Assembly (NCBI GenBank): GCA_043228905.1
Contig: JBHGNT010000007.1
Coordinates: 12,214,001-12,278,000, forward strand
DNA length: 64,000 bases
DNA from: Azolla caroliniana
Taxonomy: Eukaryota; Polypodiophyta
Direction of reading: 5' to 3'
The notes under the pieces are model-generated. The model was not told the origin of the DNA, did not search any database, and was given only the letters and a program-made list of their open reading frames with translations. Positions 45,110-61,880 of this stretch are shown piece by piece (position 1 is the first letter of the stretch; every line of letters starts with the position of its first letter). A program made the position numbers and the translations under genes.

Positions 45110-46490
45110 ACTCAATTAGTCCACCTTTTTGCCATTGTGCATCACATGTAAAATGTATATGCCCTTCTTCTTTTAATGTATTAACGTTGCACGTTTTGGT
45201 CCTACAAACTAGAAACCCTCGAACTCTCTCAACATGATTGAATGTCTTTATTCATGCAATCTAGTAATTCTCAAATTCTTTTGCCATATTTCATCTAGAT
45301 ATATGTTTTCTTTACTTCCAACCCTTAGATTCATTCATTCATGGCTTTATATGACTGGTTTTCCAATTTTGACTCGGATGCAGTTCTCCTTATTTCTTCT
45401 GTGAAACATGAATGGTGGTATTTGTTAAAACTATAGAAAAATTGCATTTGCATTATTGTTAGTCTATTGTATCAGTGGATGTAGCACAGTTACACTTGTG
45501 CTTTATGAAATGTAGAATTGGTTGGATTGTATGTTGTGTTCCTCCACAATGTAAAGCTGATGATCTCTTTGAAACTCGGTTGATGCAGTCAAATAGTTTT
45601 GCTTTTTCATTTTACATAAAGTCTATAAAAATGCTACAGTGATGGAGCCTAGCAAAGATGTTAATGTGGTTATTCTAGTAAAGCTTTAGAAAAATGAACC
45701 ACAATTTATTGTCTCAACTAAGACAAAAGTGTCGAAGTAGAAATGTTCATTAGTCGGAGTTATTAACAAAGTCTATCACATGCTCTTCTTTAACAATTTC
45801 GTTTACCTTTGACTTTTAACACCCTCGATGTTCTCTCACCTTGACCTTTACCATTGGACTTGTGACAATAACATTTAACCCTAGAGGTAGAGTTTAAACC
45901 AAAATATTCAATCATTTTGAGAGAATTCGAGAGTGCAATAGAGTTCTATCTTGAAAGGTATATTTTGCTTTAGAATTAACCTCCTCTAAAGGGAGTCTTG
46001 ATGCTGGTATTGCTAAATAGTCATAAGCCATCTTGTACATTCAAGATAAAGAAAACCTATGCGAAATGTAAACAATCATTTTGAAATTGATTTGCAAAAG
46101 ATTCTAGAAAAGTGATAAATTTCTGAACAAGACGTGTGAAGTAAAACCTATTGTTGAACTACTATTGAAGTGGAGTCATATTGGTTTTGCTAGGGAAGTT
46201 CCATAAATTGTTTGATTTTCAAACAAGAAGAAGACATTGATACGTAGTAGGTCTTTTTAAATATAGCTCAAAGAACGTTACTAGAATGTATTGATAACAC
46301 AGTATTTCTCAACTTCATAGTGGAAGGTGAAATGACCTTTAATGCAGACTTAACATCTCATGTAATAATCTACCCAACTCCTTTGAGGCCGTAATAACAT
46401 CACTAACACCATCAAATGTTATGAATACAAGATGAGATGAAATACCAAAGGATTTCAAACACATACATAAAGCTTGACCTTAACAATTAC
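45110..46490. other. Lhca1 3' flank and intergenic sequence
   Basis: The first few hundred bases after the stop are presumably the Lhca1 3' untranslated region. No gene or element is recognised in the rest. Confidence 0.5.
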
Positions 46491-46491
46491 T

Positions 46492-46615
46492 ATTGAGAGA
46501 CAAGCTCAACATGGGCCGAATCGGCTGAAGAAGCGAAGAGCCGAATCGAATAGAGTTCGATTCGGGTGAGCCGAGTCACATGGATTCTGAGAGGCCGTTA
46601 TTCCTATTATAGTAA
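46492..46615 (+). mobile_element. Copia-type LTR head fragment (TGTTGAG family)
   Basis: TTGAGAGACAAGCTCAACAT followed by GGGCCGAATCGGCTGAAG and, later, GAGGCCGTTA matches the heads of the LTRs at 49497 (plus) and 2114 (minus). It breaks off where gypsy integrase sequence begins. Confidence 0.6.
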
Positions 46616-46624
46616 TAGGAATAT

Positions 46625-46851
46625 TATGCGTAGAGATGGTTTAGGCCTTATGTGGTGACAAGCGCGAATGACAACGCCACGTACCACCTTGTGGAGCTTG
46701 ACGGGATGAGGATAACGATACCGGTTGCAGGTAAGCGGATTAAGACCTTCAAGAAGCAGAACCAGACTCAGAGATCGGGAGTGAGGACGACGAACCGGAG
46801 GCGTTGGACCATGACGGGGAGGCTGACGGATTGGAGGAGGAAGAATAACTG
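46625..46851 (+). pseudogene. Gypsy integrase C-terminal fragment
   Basis: The frame reads TYHLVELDGMRITIPVAGKR then IKTFKKQNQT, the typical end of gypsy pol (Y.L.ELDG......NG..LK.F). It ends with a basic tail and a stop 68 bases before the LTR start at 46919. Only the last part of pol is preserved. Confidence 0.7.
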
Positions 46852-46918
46852 AACAACCAGAATTCCCATCTCTCCCTCTTGGCACATACTGGTGGATGTG
46901 TGGTTTGGTGGGGGTGGA

Positions 46919-47649
46919 TGTTGTGGGAAGTGCCGGCGACACGGTGAAACAAAGTCGGACGCACCAGAACACGTGCTTACACGAGTTAAGACCAACATTG
47001 GGTCTCTAAGTATGAATGCATGTAAATAACGTAGGACTCGAAAATAGGAGTTAATAGGTACTTTAAGGTCCCTCACGGATAGAGAGGAAGGGAGTGAGTC
47101 TGACGCGAGGAGATCGAGGAAATCTCTGTCCGAAGTGGCCAACTTAAGTACCTGATGTGACAACCCTCTCTCTCCTTGTTCTATAAAAGGAGGGAGAGAG
47201 GACTAAGTAGGGATCGACGTTTTGGGGGAGGACGAAGTGTTGCCGGTTTGAGTGTCGAGCTCCCTCTCTCTCTCTCTGTCTTGTGCCCGATTATGGAAGG
47301 AAAACTTCTGCTCACGTAGGAAGCCCGTGAGCTCCCGACCAAAGGTTCTTCATTCCGCTTCCCTGTGTGTGTGAGTGTGTGCGAGCGTCTCTCGTGAGCG
47401 ATTGGCTTCGCCACCTACTGCACCCGGTTGTACTCATTGGTTCCCTACTAATCACTTGTCGATTGAGTTCCCTCTCATGTTGGGGTTTCTGTGTTGTTCG
47501 TACTTGTTGTGTGTTAATCGTGCCCTAGCTCATGTCTTAAGTCCCGTTCCGACCTTTGTTGCGCTTGTCGTTGCTTCTCGGCTTTCTGATCGTGATTGAA
47601 CTGGCATAGCTACCGGGACCAATCCGGAGAAGCTAACCCCATCGTAACA
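46919..47649 (+). repeat. Gypsy 3' LTR (about 731 bp)
   Basis: After a purine-rich GGTGGGGGTGGA the LTR starts TGTTGTGGGAAG and plausibly ends CATCGTAACA. A CTATAAAAGG TATA box sits near 47181. It is followed by a CT tract and T-rich U5-like sequence. The LTR end is inferred from the TGTT/AACA termini and has not been confirmed with a second LTR. Confidence 0.55.
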
Positions 47650-47852
47650 TGAGCCTCCCTTCTTCCTTTCCGACTCCTTGGTTCGAGACCCCCACGGTCT
47701 CGCCCGCTCTAACACGCGCATGCGGAATATTGCGACAACTTTATACATGCAAAGAATAAAGGAAGATGAAGATGCCGGAGTATTGTATAGATAAAGGTGC
47801 ATCGGATCAATGAGAATCTGACACCAACCAAAGTGAAGATGGACCTCAAGAG

Positions 47853-49040
47853 TTGAGGTCGGATGCAGCCAAGAGGGCCCTCAAATTGGCGAATGAGAAG
47901 TTATACCGATCGACTCGCCGCAAGAACCCGATGATCTCGTACGGATACAACGAATACATGGCGCATCATTATGTGTACATGATGAAAGTGGCAGAAGTCC
48001 ATGAGCCAAAGAGCTATGTCGAGGCATCGCAAGATGCCAAATGACGATTTGTCATGGAGGATGAAATGCGGCACTTGTTGCCAACAAGACATGGGACTTG
48101 GTTGACCCTCCCCGACATATCTGATGCAAATGGGTGTACAAGATAAAGTACAACGCTAATGGTTTGGTCAACCGATATAAGGCCCGATTGGTGACCAAAG
48201 GATACACGCAGACCCACTGCATTGACTACGACAAGACCTTTGCATTGGTGGCGAAGATGACAACAATCCGTGTGGTGCTGGCGGTAGCAGCTGCAAGGGG
48301 GTGACATCTCCACCAGATGGATGTTAAGAACGTGTTTCTTCAAGGCGACCTTGAAGAACATGTATTTATGATCCAACCCCCTAGTTTTCATTCGGAGATG
48401 AAGAAATCGGTAGTATGCCAACTAAAGATGTCACTTTATGGCGTCAAGCAAACCCCCCATGCTTGGAACTCAAAAATCACGCACCGGTTGCGTAAGATGG
48501 GGTTTGTGGTCTTAAAATCTGACTCTTCTCTATTCGTCCAAAAAGGTCTGAAGGGTCTAGTGTGTATATTGCTATATGTGGACAACCTAATCGTCACCGA
48601 CCTTGACCTTGCTGAAATCGGCCAAGTCAAGTCCCAATTATCGGACGCATTCGAAATGAAGAATTTAGGGGACCTTCATTACTTCCTTGGGATCGAAGTG
48701 ATCCACACCTCCGACGGCATATTGCTCACTCAACGACATTACGTCTTGAATATGCTATACAAGTTTGGAATGATGGATTGTTGATCCATCTCTACTCCTC
48801 TCGACAGAAACCTGAAGCTTTGTCCCGACTTGGAAGTGGCCTGCGATGAGAAACAGTTCTGACAAATTGTCAGGAACCTAATATATTTAACTATCACCCG
48901 CTCGACCTCAGCTATCCGGTTGACGTGATAAGTCAATTCATGTAGATACCGACTATCGAGCATCTTCAATGTGTGCATCAAATATTGTGATATGTGAGCG
49001 GCACGAAGGATCGCGGACTGTTATACTGGCACAACATAGC
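47853..49040 (+). pseudogene. Copia fragment D: linker and reverse transcriptase
   Basis: The frame starts in the linker (KRALKLANEKLYRSTRRKNP), continues with MAHHYVYMMKVAEVHEPKS and, after stops, reaches [36 protein letters not shown], then CILLYVDNLIVTD, where the catalytic YVDD reads YVDN. The thumb region follows (SQLSDAFEMKNLGDLHYFLG, then TQRHYVLNMLYKFGM). After GTKDRGLLYW near 49020 the usual RNase H domain is absent. It is closely related to copia fragment C at 28080-29470. Confidence 0.85.
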
Positions 49041-49490
49041 CAAATCGACTGAAGAAATCGAAACATCTAGAAGAGCCAGAGCAGGCGACAAAGGTGGCAG
49101 GGTCAAGAAGGACAGAGCCGACCGAAAGAAAAAGGCAAAGACCAAGACATGGTCAAATGTGGCTAAGGGCTTGCGAAAGGATAACGAATAAGAGACAACC
49201 GATTCAATCGAGTGGGTTGATTCAAATGAGCTGAATTACATGAAGGCCAAGTGGACAGGGAAGGGAGTAAGCTGAAGCCAACACCAAAACAAAGGGTTTG
49301 ACAGGTCGAGGGGCGCCATTACCGCAACAACAAGGGAGCTGACAAGGGCCTTACGAGCAAACAAGCTGACCAAGGAGATCAAGGAGCACAAGACGGGATA
49401 GTACGAGGAGCGCGTGCCAGAAGACGAGTTGGCAGGAGAAGTCAAGGCAAGGGACCGACAGAGCAGAAGGAACCTCAAGTTGAGCTTGAG
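49041..49490 (+). other. Lys/Arg-rich segment in place of the copia RNase H domain
   Basis: Directly after the RT-RNase H junction the frame becomes strongly basic (RRARAGDKGGRVKKDRADRK, KKAKTKTWSNVAKGLRKDNE), with a stop at 49188-49190 and further open stretches up to the polypurine tract TTGAGCTTGAGGGCGAG. None of the RNase H blocks (DADWAG, LSSTEAEY, RTKHID) is present. Origin unknown. Confidence 0.5.
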
Positions 49491-49496
49491 GGCGAG

Positions 49497-49910
49497 TGTT
49501 GAGAAGCAAGCTTCACATGGGCCAGATCGGTTGCATAAGCCAAGAACCGGATCGAAGAACCAAATCGGAGAACCGGATCCATGGGGAGCCGATAGGCCGT
49601 TAGAGGTCTACACTCCTAGTTTGATAGGCAGTTATATTTTTAGGAGTTAGTTTCACTAGCTCAGTTATGAGCATTGAAGTACTTGTCAGTACTTCTAACC
49701 GTCCTTTAAGGATTTGTATCAAAGTTCTCTCTGAGCACATTTGTATGTACAGAGTTCTATTATTTTGAATTGAGTTTTTAGTCTTCTACTCTCTCTCTGT
49801 CTCTCCTGTGTACTACATGTTCTTCCATTTGCTTTTTGTGTGTTTTTTGTTGCTATCCGACTGAGCCGGTTGAGTTCTGTTTACTTCCGCAAGTTAATCT
49901 TTACAATACT
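49497..49910 (+). repeat. 3' LTR of copia D (TGTTGAG family)
   Basis: It begins TGTTGAGAAGCAAGCTTCAC after a purine-rich tract. It contains GAGCATTGAAGTACTTGTCA and GAGCACATTTGTATGTA blocks shared with the minus-strand fragment at 1850-2114, and a CT-rich stretch near 49790. Its 3' end is not defined; 49910 is approximate. Confidence 0.7.
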
Positions 49911-52697
49911 CTAACTTTAAAAGTTTGCACTCTTGCAATGACTATTTGAGGAAATGTGTTTTGATGTGCTTTTCCCAATAAAAGATTGATGAATTAGGCA
50001 AATAAACTAATATGTTTGCGAACAGTGAAAGGTCTACAAAAGATTGTTCGATGGAACCTATGCTCAAGGTTGTTTTTAGTGTTCCATAATGGAAAATTTA
50101 ACCAAAAATTCACTAGAAACTAGAAATCTTTGATAATGGTGATATTTAGTCACATTAAACATTGGTATCAAGCAAAAAAAAAGGGGTAGAGATGATAACA
50201 AGTGTATAATGTATTCCAAGATGCCTTCGAGAGAGTGCAAAATGACTTCTTATATTGACCTTATACAAATTTAGAACACAAACCTTTCCAATACGGTTGA
50301 GTAGACGGTGTATTATTTAATAGCATCTATAATAGATTTGGTCTTGCCCATGGTTAAATTTTCTTTTCATGAAAGTACTTTAATTGAAGATGATCATAGT
50401 GATCGGATTATTAATGAACTAAATCATTTTAACCTCATGAATACATCTTAGGACATTAAAGACAATATTGACAAATCAATAATTAAATATATCTAATGGA
50501 AAATCAAAGTCCTTAATGAGCTTCATGCATTGTGCCATACAACCTATGTACCTGATAATGATTTGCATATAGGTAGTATCTCCCTATTTCCTTGTATCAA
50601 GAAATTTAGATGACGGAGATTGTAACACTTGTTTTCGAAGTATGTTTAAGCCTTCCCTTGTGCATGTAGAGGGTGGGTGGGTGAAATTAATCAAAATTAT
50701 GTTTATGATATCCCCTCTTCAAGCGCCACCTAATGGACGAAACATTTGCGTTGATCAATGTAGTGGGTTCAACTCCCACCATTTTAAATATACATGTAAG
50801 TTCGTAACTAAGTATTCATTCGGAGGCCGAAGTTGTATTTTCAAAATTCCATTCCGACCCTCAAGAATTGGGAGTCACTAACTAATCTCTAGTTTATGTT
50901 ATTTCCGTGAGAGATGAGACTAAGAATTTAATTGCATTTTCCAGAAGGGATTAACAAGATTTATACATTGGAGTGTTGTACTTCCAAGGGCTACTATCGA
51001 GTGCAAAGGAGTCACACATTAACACATAAAAGACCAAATCACACATCAACACATAGAAACACATATCTCTCCACTCCATGCAACAGTGGAAGCCTCTTGA
51101 GTACGTGGCACACTTTTCTAGCTTCCCCATGAATATTCTTTTTATAGCCTTCCTACACCACCAATTGTGATCATCTTGTCATGAGAAACTATTGCATGCT
51201 AGCTATTGTAACAAACCCCTTGCCCTAGATGCATTTTGCACCACCCACAATACGGGGGTGACTACCATAACAATGATAAAATTTTATAAGCCAAGGATAA
51301 CTTAATATGCAAGTTAATGATGAGTTTCTTCTACTTGGTGAATTGCCTAGATTGAATAGATGGACATGGCATCATAATGGCATAACACATCAACTTCTTG
51401 GTGCTCTCAAAGATTCTTGGCTTGTTGAGCATGTTGATCACTGTTGATGATGAGTATGTTGATGCTTCAAGACATTGATGAAATATTAGTGTGCCATTGG
51501 TGTTGATACGAAGTGAAAGTTGATGATGGTGATTTTTGTGGTGTTGTGTGAAGCATATGCTTGTTGCTAGGTAAAGAAAATTTTACCTCTTGAATTCTCA
51601 TTGGCAGCTTTGGCGTTCAAATTAGGATTTTTTATTTTTTCAACCATTTACTCCTAGAGTTGAGTTGCCTCATTACTATATTACAACTAATGAATTGCCA
51701 CCATGTTATCAACTTACCCAATTTCCCAACTTTCCATCCACCCATTGCACAAAGATTACGAACTAGCAAATGTTACTCCTAATATTTGGCCCTTGTTGAG
51801 CAAAATATACCTAGAGAACATTGCTTGTACTTCAAAATTGCCTCTACATTAATTTTAATTTATTCTATACTTCGAAGACACTTAGACAAATTCAACCTCT
51901 AGTAAACATTGCCAATCCATTCCTAGGTTTTCTTACTTGTTTGGTCTCTTGCAAACTTGCACTTACCACTCCATGTGCTTCAAATAAATTGGCAAGTTCT
52001 TAGCAAGCATACTTAATATACTACCTAACAGCATTTCAACAATCTCTTGTGTTAATTGGAAGAAGATAGAAATTATCAAACTCTTGATATGCATTTTGTC
52101 AACATAGAAAAACCATCCAATCAAGGGAATATGTTAAAACACATGCCTCTTGAAGTACAAAGCTCCTACACTCTTCAAACCATGCAATCAAACCCAAGAA
52201 ATAATTAATATATTTGCAATAGACAACTCATTCGCTACTACATCAATACCTATGATATGTGACATGATCACTAAATTCTACAAATAAGAGTACGGCATCT
52301 TCACAAATAGCATATGGTATAACTTCATTCAGCAAATCATTGCACTGGTTTCAACATAGCACATTTCAAATAATCATGAACAATTCCTACTTAAAGTTTT
52401 AGTAATACACAAGGGATCACATAGTGCTGTTATCTTCAAGCTTCAGGTATGTGCATTACATACATACATGGTTGTTTCTTTCTTTCAAAACAAGCACTGA
52501 CGTGAATGATGTATTTTCACTACAATTTTGATGAATTGACAGCTCTCACAAGTTCAGCAAGTCAGTATCATGTGTTTCAATAGCTGATAAGCTTGAAAAA
52601 AATAAGAGGGAAAGGTTACAACTAAACAAAAACCAGGCATGATGTTGTTCTACTATTAGCCAGCCTGAAGCCATCTCATACAATGATAATCAGTTCA
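49911..52697. other. Intergenic sequence downstream of VTE1; one tRNA-like module at 50735-50800
   Basis: No coding region recognised. At 50735-50800 (plus strand) there is CACCTAATGGACGAAACATT and then a good T-arm, GTGGGTTCAACTCCCAC with five paired bases on each side, suggesting a tRNA-derived SINE remnant. The remainder is AT-rich. The last few hundred bases next to 52698 are presumably the VTE1 3' untranslated region. Confidence 0.45.
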
Positions 52698-58093
<5,396 letters not shown>

Positions 58094-58301
58094 GGCTTTG
58101 CTTTCTCCGAGACGAAGATAAATGGACGCTATGATTAATATATCGCCCGAACTTCGTTTACAAATTCGAAAACGAAAGGGGGAGAAGCTTGTATGTAAAT
58201 TAATCTCTCAAGTAGTTAATTCATTTCCTTAGAGCTTGTACGTATACATACATACATACATACATACTTCATATAATAAATAATACATATACAATACATA
58301 T
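58094..58301 (-). promoter_or_regulatory. VTE1: Proximal promoter and leader of VTE1
   Basis: Only 208 bp separate the start codon from the gypsy LTR at 58302. On the minus strand an ATATATTAAT block (58133-58144) lies about 45 bases upstream of the ATG and is a TATA candidate; that would leave a very short leader. A (CATA)n run occupies about 58243-58266. No other element can be named with confidence. Confidence 0.35.
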
Positions 58302-59485
58302 TGTGGTATTACCACGGATCCTAACCAAGGCCCCACCCCCACCTAACCAGGGTCACATTGACCACACCCAAATTAGGCCCCTACCAAGCCCCCATAATTA
58401 GAAGAGCTAATTGGAGCGGGAAAACACCCACCATGCTAAGAGTAGCATATAAGATGTACTAAGAGTAGCCTATAAGATGTAACTTAGAACGTAATGGAAA
58501 GGGAGCTATGTTGAGAGCATTTCACATCTTGGTGGAGAAGACGGGCAAAGCAACCCCAACTCACGACCCCAACAACACACGCCACGATGCAACACGACAA
58601 CAACAGCGACAACGCAAACTCCATGAATCCAGAATTCCTACAACAACAAACTCAAGAACATCAGCCCACATCGTTAATCGACCAACTGGTTCAGGCCCTG
58701 TCCAACATTATTTTACAAGTTAACCATACTAACCAAGCCATGTTGCCATTCCTCTCAACACGATCCGAGCCACAACAGAATCTCCCGAACCCTCGAGTTC
58801 GCCCAAAACCATTCTCTGGCCTACCATCGGAAGACGTCCTCTCTTGGCTGGATAATTTCGAAATGGTGGCCAGTTACCACCAGTGGCCACACCCCCGGAA
58901 GGCAATGGAAATGAAGACACTCCTTGAGAATATCACAACAACATGGCTCATACAACAACCCGAGGAGACACACAACGATTGGGATTTGTTACGGGCAACC
59001 ATGATTCGGAATTTTGCTCATCAGGACTCCCGTCAGACGGCCCTACAACAACTCGAGTCAATCGCCCAGTAGCCACGCGAACCCATCACCCAGTTTGCGA
59101 TTCGGTTTGTGCAGATCCTACGTCGGGCTGACGCCAACATGTCGGAAGACATGAAGTTGTTTTTCTTCTAGCCACGTATCCAGCAGGACCTCTGTTGTTG
59201 TGTACATGATCAATGCGCGAAGACACTACACGAAGCCATCTTCACCGCCCAACGCATCGAAGTTGCAGACGCACATGACCTGCACACACTAGGTAATCTT
59301 AGTCATGGTCATACAAACACTACGCCAGCCGCCACTCCCATGGACATCGACATCCAGAACACACAGTTATGCACCAAGCGTGCATTGCCCGAACGACACA
59401 GCCAAGGACGCCCCAAATGTTTCTACTGCAACAACTATGGCCTCATCCGGCATCACTGCCGAAAGTGGCAAAATCAACAATAGAA
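58302..59485 (+). mobile_element. Gypsy fragment E: 5' LTR, primer site and gag
   Basis: A short LTR (58302-58526, about 225 bp) starts TGTGGTATTACCACGG and ends GCATTTCACA. TTGGTGGAGAAG follows as a possible primer site. Gag begins near 58587 and reads RVRPKPFSGLPSEDVLSWLD, WPHPRKAMEMKTLLE and NDWDLLRATMIRNFAHQD, then stops at 59070-59072. It continues in the same frame through another stop (TQFAIRFVQILRRADANMSE) to a zinc-knuckle relic CFYCNNYGLIRHHC near 59420, where the His ligand is replaced by Leu. The sequence ends near 59481, where the copia F side begins. It differs from the gypsy at 30-41 kb. Confidence 0.75.
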
Positions 59486-59519
59486 GCTAATCTAGGTTTA
59501 CGGGGGAGATAACCCCAAT

Positions 59520-59934
59520 CACTAGTATATGTAGGAAGATGTAAAGAATCAAGAGATGGATTCTGTGCAGTGGAATAGATATGAACTATGTGTGTGTATG
59601 AGAGAGAGTGAGAGAGTGAGTGAGAGAGACAAGGAGTAAGACACAGATAATACGCAAGCTAAAGTATATTAACAAAGGAGAAAGACTCAACATTATACAA
59701 GGTGGGAGGAGGGTGCTTTATATAGTCACCCTCTCTCTTCATTAACTACAAGACTCATGGAGCATGGGGAATGTGAAAGCTCATAAGTTATGTGTCATAG
59801 AATATGATTCTATGACTCATACTAAATGCTAGAATACAATGTGGTGACATAATGGTGACTCTTGACCGTTGGAGTGTCTATTCCCTCTCAAGGTGCGTTC
59901 ACACACTAGACCAATTTGAGCTTGATTCTCAACA
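59520..59934 (-). repeat. 3' LTR of copia F
   Basis: On the minus strand, after a polypurine tract CTTGAGGGGGCG, the LTR starts TGTTGAGAATCAAGCTC at 59934. It has a GACTATATAAAGCACC TATA region near 59715. The far end is not defined; 59520 is approximate. The head resembles the other TGTTGAG-family LTRs. Confidence 0.65.
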
Positions 59935-60180
59935 CGCCCCCTCAAGCTCAAGTTGGGTCGGTTTCAGACGGAGTCCGCGTCGACTCGTATTTATGTAGAG
60001 TTGCGGAATCCGTGCTCTAGCTTGCGTTGTGCGTAGTTGCGAAGTTTGTGCTTCAGCTTACGTCTTTCTTCGCGGCTTTGTGCGGTAGATCGGCTCTTCG
60101 CGGCTTCGTTGTGTGGTTGCGGAATACACGCGTTATTGCGTAGTGTCTTCATACCACACATTATTGCGTAGTGTCTTCAG
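59935..60180 (-). repeat. Short duplicated phrases in the 3' untranslated part of copia F
   Basis: Between RNase H and the 3' LTR, GAAGACACTACGCAATAA occurs twice, 30 bases apart (60130-60180), and GTTGCGGAAT and TTCGCGGCTT phrases recur. A second polypurine-like tract (CTTGAGGGGGAG) lies at 60184-60195. Confidence 0.6.
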
Positions 60181-60716
60181 TACTCCCCCTCAAGTTTGGC
60201 AGGTTAGGGATCGTCAATCCGAGATCGGTCATGAATTGCCATAGCTTGTCGGCTCCTAAGGCTTTAGTGAAGATGTCGGCCGTTTGAATATTGGTGCTAA
60301 TGTGTTGTAGGTCGACATCGCCAGCTAGAATGCGCTCTCGGATGAAGTGATAGTGCACTTCGATGTGCTTTGTCTGCGCGTGGAACACCGGGTTCCGAGC
60401 CAGATAGATACTGCTCATGTTGTCGCAGTAAAGGGAAGTCGGATCTTTGATGGGTACGCCTAGATCCTTGAGTATCCTTTTGGGCCATACGGCTTCACAT
60501 ACGGCCACTGCCGCGCCCCTGTATTCCACCTCTGTGCTCGAAAGAGCGACGGTTGGTTGCTTTTTGCTGCTCCAGGATATTGCTCCATTGCCGAGGGAAA
60601 AAACAAATCCGGAGGTTGATCTTCTATCGGCTTTGTAGCCGGCCCAATCGGCATCTGTGTACCCCTCGAGTTGTATTGGCATCGCGGTCGTGTAGAGGAT
60701 GCCACAATCCATTGTG
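60161..60716 (-). pseudogene. Copia F RNase H (3' part, separated from RT by an insertion)
   Basis: Minus strand: GTMDCGILYTTAMPIQLEGY, then TDADWAGYKADRRSTSGFVF, ALSSTEVEYRGAA, YCDNMSSIYLARNPVFHAQT and KHIEVHYHFIRERI. The catalytic Asp/Glu/Asp residues are visible. It joins without a gap to the RT end at 61881 once the insertion 60721-61876 is removed. Confidence 0.9.
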
Positions 60717-60720
60717 CCGC

Positions 60721-61876
60721 TGTCGTGAAGATCCATCACTAGGCGTGGATCGCAAGGCGGAACTGCCGGGGTTCTGGACCGGAAGGACTCGAAGTTTGTA
60801 CAAGCTTTAGCGGGAAAGGAATTAAGATAGATTGAAAGAGAGAGAGATTGAGATAAGATAGAACGCTTGATTTTAGATTGAGAGAGAGATTAAGAACTCT
60901 TGACTTTAGATTTCAAGAACAAGGTATATCATCAAAAGGATAACAAATTTTCTTCTTAATATTAATTTTGATTTAAAGTACAAGCTTTCTTTTTATCTTA
61001 GAAAAAAATCCCCCATTGATCTCTTTCATTCCCTCTTTTATAGATGCCCTCATGCATTTGAGGGTTCAAGACATGCATAAAATGCATGTTTGCTATTTGG
61101 CGCTCATGTATTACATGTGGTGCATGATAACCATGTCACTCATTTTAGCTCTCATGTATGAGAATTTATATGTAAAAGTAAAATGATAGAAATATAATTT
61201 AAACTAAATATCTTGGCTTAATGGTAAGCCAATTGACTCTTAACTTGAAGGTGCAAGGTTTGAATCCTTACTTGCCCTCCTTGTATATGTACATATATTT
61301 ATATATTTATTTATCTAGTCGCCGGACGCCGGTTCGCCGATGGCTACTGCCTTGCCGGCGCTAGATGCCGCTGGTTACTAGTGGTCGCCAGCTCGCCGGT
61401 GCACTGCCGGATGTCGGTTCCCGGTGTGCCACCGTCGCTTTGCTGGCTGCCGTCGGATCACCGGCTCCATCGCCGGTCCGGTTTTGGTTGGCCAAGACCT
61501 TTACAAGTAGCTAGGCCACCTCCACTCTTAGTTCAAGTTACCTTGAACTCTCTATGCTTCACACATAGACACAAAGATAATAACTTTTTGCTCTACCTTA
61601 TATATGGTGAGAGCCTTATTCGTCTTGCCTATGTGGGATATCTCACAATTTTCTCTTTTCCTTTTACAAACTTTATACCCTCATATCTTGACATCTAGTT
61701 GTCCGTTTCTCATGTAATAAAGTGCATTCCAAAGTTCTTGAAGAACTCCATCATTTTGTACTTAGATATTAAACTTATTTAAAATGTTATCTTCACTATT
61801 ATTGTTTTATGTGATTCATACTCAATTTTGTACGTTTTATGTGATTTTCATACCATTGCCGAAAATCTTCACGACA
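60721..61876 (-). mobile_element. 1,156-bp insertion with 12-bp inverted ends (probable solo LTR) inside copia F RNase H
   Basis: The insert begins TGTCGTGAAGAT and ends ATCTTCACGACA on the plus strand, a perfect 12-bp terminal inverted repeat with TG...CA termini. It is flanked by CCGC on both sides (60717-60720 and 61877-61880). Removing it and one CCGC restores an uninterrupted RT-RNase H frame. On the minus strand a CATCTATAAAAGAGGG TATA box near 61040 supports a minus-oriented solo LTR. A 4-bp duplication and long inverted termini would also fit a non-autonomous DNA element. No protein is encoded. Confidence 0.75.
61205..61285 (+). repeat. tRNA-Lys-like module within the 1,156-bp insertion
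   Basis: TTGGCTTAATGGTAAGCC has a D-arm-like GCTT/AAGC pairing, GACTCTTAAC resembles a tRNA-Lys(CUU) anticodon loop, and AAGGTTTGAATCCTT has a B-box-like T-arm. The anticodon stem does not pair properly, so it is not a functional tRNA; a tRNA-derived SINE piece is the likelier reading. Confidence 0.5.
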
Positions 61877-61880
61877 CCGC

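Noticed and set aside
46607-47163. Minus-strand ORFs of 121 and 131 codons
   Set aside because: They overlap the plus-strand gypsy integrase tail and LTR, which are supported by motif and TATA box.
50735-50800. Candidate functional tRNA gene
   Set aside because: Only the T-arm is convincing; no acceptor or D-arm pairing was found.
61205-61285. Candidate functional tRNA-Lys gene
   Set aside because: The D-arm and T-arm look plausible but the anticodon stem does not pair and no acceptor stem closes it.
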